A stretch of 9,627 nucleotides of DNA from Candidatus Sabulitectum sp. (GTDB taxonomy: Bacteria > Fermentibacterota > Fermentibacteria > Fermentibacterales > JCC-6), in the NCBI GenBank assembly GCA_029940175.1, contig JAOZRM010000117.1, positions 1-9,627 of the forward strand. Reading direction: 5' to 3'. Under the pieces are notes generated by a model. That model saw only the letters and a program-made list of their open reading frames with translations, did not search any database and was not told the DNA's origin. Shown piece by piece: positions 7,263-9,627 of this stretch (the stretch's first letter is position 1; every line of letters begins with the position of its first letter). A program made the translations under genes and the position numbers.

Positions 7263-7592
7263 TCACTCTCCGTTTACATATCTGGCGAAAAACTGTCTGT
7301 CTTCAAATCTGATCCTGGTAAAGAATAAACCTATACCCCACTTACCGTCAGGAAGTTCCTCTTCCCTGATAACCACAGCTCTGGCCATCACCTGAGTGTC
7401 GTCCAGATTCACAGATACATCGACCCTTGTCAGGTCACCCAGAGGATCATCACATATGCAATACAGCCCGGATGCGCTGAGGTTCAAGGCTGTAACAGGC
7501 CGCCCCGGCATGCCATGTGTTCCAATAACAACACCAAGATTTCCGCCTGATCGCTTCTCTCGCCGCTTCTCAGAGACAGTGTTAGTACTCAA
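7263..7592 (-). CDS. PilZ domain protein, probable cyclic-di-GMP receptor
   Basis: This 109-residue protein consists of essentially one PilZ domain. The two c-di-GMP contact motifs are visible. RxxxR is R10-R11-E12-K13-R14, and the (D/N)xSxxG motif is N37-L-S39-A-S-G42, followed by GLYC. The end of the barrel carries KWGIGLFF (about 83-90). Conservation of both motifs argues that it can bind the second messenger. With no output domain, it would act by contacting a partner. The TTG start (7592-7590) has AAGGA 8 bases upstream, placed in the 15-base gap after the stop of the preceding membrane protein gene. Being sandwiched between a membrane protein and a PorV-like outer-membrane protein suggests control of an envelope function. 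That partner assignment is inference. Confidence 0.86.
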   Translation of the reverse strand: MSTNTVSEKRREKRSGGNLGVVIGTHGMPGRPVTALNLSASGLYCICDDPLGDLTRVDVSVNLDDTQVMARAVVIREEELPDGKWGIGLFFTRIRFEDRQFFARYVNGE

Positions 7593-7607
7593 CTCAATGA
7601 TCCTTCC

Positions 7608-8021
7608 CTACCCCTCGAATTCATTTGCATTTTCTGACTTCGTCAATAGAACCAAACCGAATATACCAACAATAGTTCCAAATGGCACCATCATGCATAG
7701 TATAGAGTCAATTACTATACAAAAGGTACGCTGCTTCCGCTTGCGCATATTAGTACCGGTTTTGATTGTCAACAATCCGATGGTAAGAAAAACAAGAACA
7801 AACACAACGCCAAATCCTCCGAAAATCCAGCCCAGCTCCGGAGGAGGTGGATTCCCTTTAGTTGAATCCAGTGCTTCTGTAGCCATAAGTATCCCCATTG
7901 CCACATAAATTAACCCAATAAGGGAAAACAACATCTGAAAACCACCAAGCACAAAATGAAAAATGGAAACCACCGAAAGAAGATCATCGTCCGGTCTGGA
8001 CACTTTACTCATTTCATTCAC
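7608..8021 (-). CDS. Small multi-pass membrane protein of unknown function
   Basis: This 137-residue hydrophobic protein has about four membrane segments (roughly 14-29, 33-48, 63-88, 99-127). A PPPPELGW stretch lies before the third and a basic NMRKRKQRTFC loop before the last. The C-terminal TFCIVIDSILCMMVPFGTIVGIFGLVLL pattern recalls a widespread but uncharacterised small membrane-protein family, seen for example in Planctomycetes and Myxococcota, with TFC and PFGT-x-G signatures. No function is known to me. The start is GTG (8021-8019): a perfect AGGAGG (8033-8028) lies 6 bases upstream, whereas the ATG at 8012 would be 15 bases away. It is the first gene of the minus operon and is followed after 15 bases by the PilZ gene, so the two may work together. 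Confidence 0.82.
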   Translation of the reverse strand: MNEMSKVSRPDDDLLSVVSIFHFVLGGFQMLFSLIGLIYVAMGILMATEALDSTKGNPPPPELGWIFGGFGVVFVLVFLTIGLLTIKTGTNMRKRKQRTFCIVIDSILCMMVPFGTIVGIFGLVLLTKSENANEFEG

Positions 8022-8164
8022 TTATTACCTCCTGCATGTACATGAATAATGTAAAGAGAAACAATATGCTGCAAGTGTAGAGGTTGACATGAGATTGTCT
8101 TTACAGAATGTTGCCCTGTACCATTTGGTGCATTTTGTAAAAGCAAACACTTGGAGGGAATTTC
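8022..8164. promoter_or_regulatory. Divergent control region between the PilZ/PorV operon and the DUF4870 genes
   Basis: This 143-base region must carry promoters for both directions. Plus-strand candidates are a perfect TTGACA (8084-8089), which lacks a good -10 at 17 bases, and TTGTCT (8095-8100) with TACCAT (8119-8124) at 18 bases. It also holds a 10-base perfect palindrome CATGTACATG (8035-8044) and an 8-base inverted repeat TGTAAAGA (8050-8057) / TCTTTACA (8098-8105). A related TGTAAAAG lies at about 8136. These could be regulator sites; no specific regulator can be named. Confidence 0.45.
8028..8033 (-). promoter_or_regulatory. Ribosome binding site deciding the GTG start at 8021
   Basis: A perfect AGGAGG on the minus strand is separated by TAATAA from the GTG. 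The spacing excludes the ATG 9 bases further in. Confidence 0.85.
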
Positions 8165-8542
8165 ATGAACAACGAATACGGCATCACGCCTGCAGAGATC
8201 GAGGATGGAAAAACAATGGGCGGAATCGCCTATTTCGGCCTTCTCGGTTTCCTCATCGCTTTCCTTACAAAAAGAGAGAACAAGTACGTAATGTACCATG
8301 CTCAGCAGAGCTTGATAATTGTGATATGCCTGCTTGTTGTGGCAATTCCTGTTATTGGCTGGCTGATTGGTATCGGCGCTTTCGTTCTTTTTATCATTGG
8401 CATGCTCAATGGCTTCAAGGGCGAGATCAAGCCTCTTCCCATGGTGGGCAACCTTGCTCTCAAATTCGGAATTCTTAAGCCAGAGGGTGGAGACACACCT
8501 CCAGCTCCTCCAGCCGCTCCAGGTTCTCCTGACGTAGAGTAG
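8165..8542 (+). CDS. DUF4870 (Tic20-like) membrane protein, copy 1
   Basis: This 125-residue membrane protein has the DUF4870 layout. A short N-terminal helix region (ITPAEIEDGK, 7-16) precedes a first membrane helix (about 19-35). The family signature RENKYVMYHAQQSL follows (37-50). Two further helices (about 51-63 and 64-82) are split by GW (65-66), and the NGFKGEIKPLP loop (82-92) comes after. The tail from 108 is Pro/Ala-rich, ends in DVE and is presumably cytoplasmic and disordered. The family is related to Tic20, but its bacterial role is unknown. GGAGG (8153-8157) lies 7 bases before the ATG. A tandem paralogue follows 70 bases later; residues 11-51 here match it at 32 of 41 positions by my count, so this is a local duplication. 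A terminator-like hairpin separates the two genes. Confidence 0.9.
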   Translation: MNNEYGITPAEIEDGKTMGGIAYFGLLGFLIAFLTKRENKYVMYHAQQSLIIVICLLVVAIPVIGWLIGIGAFVLFIIGMLNGFKGEIKPLPMVGNLALKFGILKPEGGDTPPAPPAAPGSPDVE

Positions 8543-8565
8543 GGTATCCGAATACATTGTTGCAA

Positions 8566-8594
8566 GGGGGCGGTATAACGTATCGCCCCCTTTT
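8566..8594 (+). terminator. Rho-independent terminator-like hairpin between the DUF4870 genes
   Basis: GGGGGCGGTAT (8566-8576) pairs with GTATCGCCCCC (8580-8590) around a 3-base loop, AAC. The 11-pair stem has two G-T wobbles near the loop and seven consecutive G-C pairs at its base. TTTT (8591-8594) follows. The U tract is short, and the ribosome site of the next gene starts only 5 bases later, so it may act as a partial terminator or as a stem that protects the upstream transcript. No A-rich tract precedes it, so function on the other strand is unlikely. Confidence 0.8.
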
Positions 8595-8612
8595 CATTAG
8601 GAGAAACCAATT

Positions 8613-8960
8613 ATGCCTACAGCATTCAACATTAGTTCAACAGATATTGAGAGCGGCAAAGCAATGGCCGGGATCTCGTATTTCGGTTTACTGGGGTTCC
8701 TGATCGCGATGTTAACAAGCAGAGAAAACCGCTACGTTATGTTTCATGCCCAGCAGTCACTGATTCCCACCATATTGTTCGTAGTGAGATTTTTACCGGG
8801 CACCCCTTTCTTTGTTGATGGTATTGCAGGACTGGCTGCACTTGTTCTTTTCATCATAGGCCTCATCAACGGTTTTGGGGGCAAAGTACAACCTCTTCCA
8901 TTGCTGGGAGAGCTCGCTTACAATTTTGGGCTATGCAAACCTGATGATAATGCAGTGTAA
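8613..8960 (+). CDS. DUF4870 (Tic20-like) membrane protein, copy 2
   Basis: This 115-residue paralogue of the preceding gene keeps the conserved core ESGKAMAGISYFGLLGFLIA and RENRYVMFHAQQSL. It differs after the signature: between the second and third membrane segments it carries a longer FLPGTPFFVDGIAG loop. It also lacks the Pro/Ala-rich tail, ending CKPDDNAV. The NGFGGKVQPLP loop is preserved. AGGAG (8599-8603) lies 9 bases before the ATG, just behind the hairpin at 8566-8594. No separate promoter fits between hairpin and start, so expression most likely depends on read-through or on a promoter within copy 1. Function is unknown; the duplication suggests that the two form a pair or have diverged in partner choice. 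Confidence 0.9.
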   Translation: MPTAFNISSTDIESGKAMAGISYFGLLGFLIAMLTSRENRYVMFHAQQSLIPTILFVVRFLPGTPFFVDGIAGLAALVLFIIGLINGFGGKVQPLPLLGELAYNFGLCKPDDNAV

Positions 8961-9049
8961 CTGGAGTCAATGTACCTGTTGACAACAGTCTGGTATTGCG
9001 CAACTTACTGGCTTGATCTGACCGCTTCATATTACGAAAGGAGACTGCT
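8961..9049 (+). promoter_or_regulatory. Leader region upstream of the mgtE-like gene
   Basis: This 89-base gap holds a perfect TTGACA (8979-8984) that lies inside a 6-1-6 inverted repeat, CTGTTG-A-CAACAG (8976-8988). A second 8-base palindrome, TTGCGCAA, lies at 8996-9003. A -35 overlapped by a palindrome would fit operator control, but I see no good -10 at 16-18 bases. The gap is too short for a full magnesium-sensing M-box riboswitch. Confidence 0.35.
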
Positions 9050-9627
9050 GTGGCCATAACACCGACCCAGATGAACTACATACGCAAGCTGCTGGCTCAA
9101 AAAGCCACAGGTCGTGCCGCAGTTGCAATCAGTAAAATTCACCCGGCTGACATTGCAGATCTCTTCTCTGTAAATCTCACACCTGCTGAAACAAGAATGC
9201 TCGTAGACATGCTTTTCAGTCAGCTTAAGGCAGGAGATGTTCTTGCCGAACTTCCAGATTCTCTGCTCACGGAAGTTCTTGACGATATTGATGATGACAG
9301 TATCGCCAGAATCCTTAAACGGCAGGATCCCAACGATGCCCTTCAGTTCCTTGCGCAGATAGCAGAGGATCGCCACGATACAATCCTCAAACTTCTTCCC
9401 GAGACAAATCGCTATCGTATCGAGCAGCTTATGATCTACCCTGACGACAGTGCCGGTCAGGTGATGGCCTCCAGTTATATGGTGATAAGGCCTGAGTTCA
9501 CTGCCAGTGAAGCAGTGGAACAGATCAGAAATCAGAGTGAATCTGTTGATGTCCCATTCTATGTGTATGTAACTGATGAAGACAACAGGCTTATGGGTGT
9601 GGTTCCTCTCAGAAGGCTTGTAACCTG
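9050..9627 (+). CDS. mgtE: Magnesium transporter MgtE, N-terminal part (runs off right edge)
   Basis: 192 codons are visible from a GTG start, preceded by AAGGAG (9038-9043) at 6 bases. The first part (about 20-128) is the helical MgtE N domain: HPADIADLF (31-39), VLAELPDSLLTEVL (64-77), DDDSIARIL (81-89) and LLPETNRYRIEQLMIYPDDSAGQVM (115-139). The first CBS domain then begins: FTASEAVEQIR (150-160), FYVYVTDEDNRLMGVVPLRRLV (170-191). In the full protein a second CBS domain and a five-helix channel domain would follow. The cytosolic part senses intracellular Mg2+ and closes the Mg2+ channel. The membrane domain is outside the window, so a shorter MgtE-N/CBS protein cannot be excluded. It is 89 bases from the DUF4870 pair on the same strand and may have its own promoter. 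Confidence 0.88.
   Translation, partial: MAITPTQMNYIRKLLAQKATGRAAVAISKIHPADIADLFSVNLTPAETRMLVDMLFSQLKAGDVLAELPDSLLTEVLDDIDDDSIARILKRQDPNDALQFLAQIAEDRHDTILKLLPETNRYRIEQLMIYPDDSAGQVMASSYMVIRPEFTASEAVEQIRNQSESVDVPFYVYVTDEDNRLMGVVPLRRLVT

Noticed and set aside
8018..8557. Minus-strand frame of 179 codons across the divergent region
   Set aside because: It is antisense to DUF4870 copy 1 and covers the control region. It has no ribosome site or domain pattern.
8961..9049. M-box (ykoK) magnesium riboswitch upstream of mgtE
   Set aside because: The gap is shorter than an M-box aptamer plus expression platform, and no matching helices are seen.

Overview
The window reads as an ordinary, densely packed bacterial chromosome segment. 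Genes run on both strands with short gaps, several stop/start overlaps, purine-rich Shine-Dalgarno (SD) sites and frequent GTG/TTG starts. I see no rRNA, tRNA, CRISPR array, insertion sequence or phage gene. A PorV/PorQ-type outer-membrane protein and a dolichol-kinase-like CTP:lipid kinase suggest a Gram-negative member of the Fibrobacteres-Chlorobi-Bacteroidetes (FCB) superphylum, perhaps a candidate phylum such as Fermentibacterota. That placement is an inference from family content only.

Layout. Positions 1-553 (minus) hold the start of a nucleoside (uridine) kinase-like protein that runs off the left edge. A 453-base non-coding stretch follows. Next, on the plus strand, come a small exported protein (1007-1387), xseA and xseB (1387-2848, the two subunits of exodeoxyribonuclease VII) and a membrane-anchored SGNH hydrolase (2911-4266). 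This group meets the next one tail to tail with only 9 bases between stop codons. The next group is a five-gene minus-strand unit, in transcription order from 8021 down to 4276: a small multi-pass membrane protein, a PilZ domain protein, a PorV-like outer-membrane protein, a SEC59/dolichol-kinase-like enzyme and MiaB (tRNA methylthiotransferase). Gaps inside it range from 15 bases to a 4-base overlap, so it is almost certainly one operon.

Across a 143-base divergent intergenic region, the plus strand carries two tandem DUF4870 (Tic20-like) membrane proteins separated by a very symmetric terminator-like hairpin. After them comes the beginning of a magnesium transporter MgtE, which runs off the right edge.

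Working together: xseA and xseB form one enzyme. The five-gene minus operon mixes a possible c-di-GMP sensor (PilZ), an envelope protein, a membrane lipid kinase and a tRNA modification enzyme; three of the five products belong to the envelope. No clearly new system is evident. The points most worth a second look are the composition of that operon, the hairpin between the duplicated DUF4870 genes, the exported protein overlapping xseA, and several inverted repeats in the intergenic regions.
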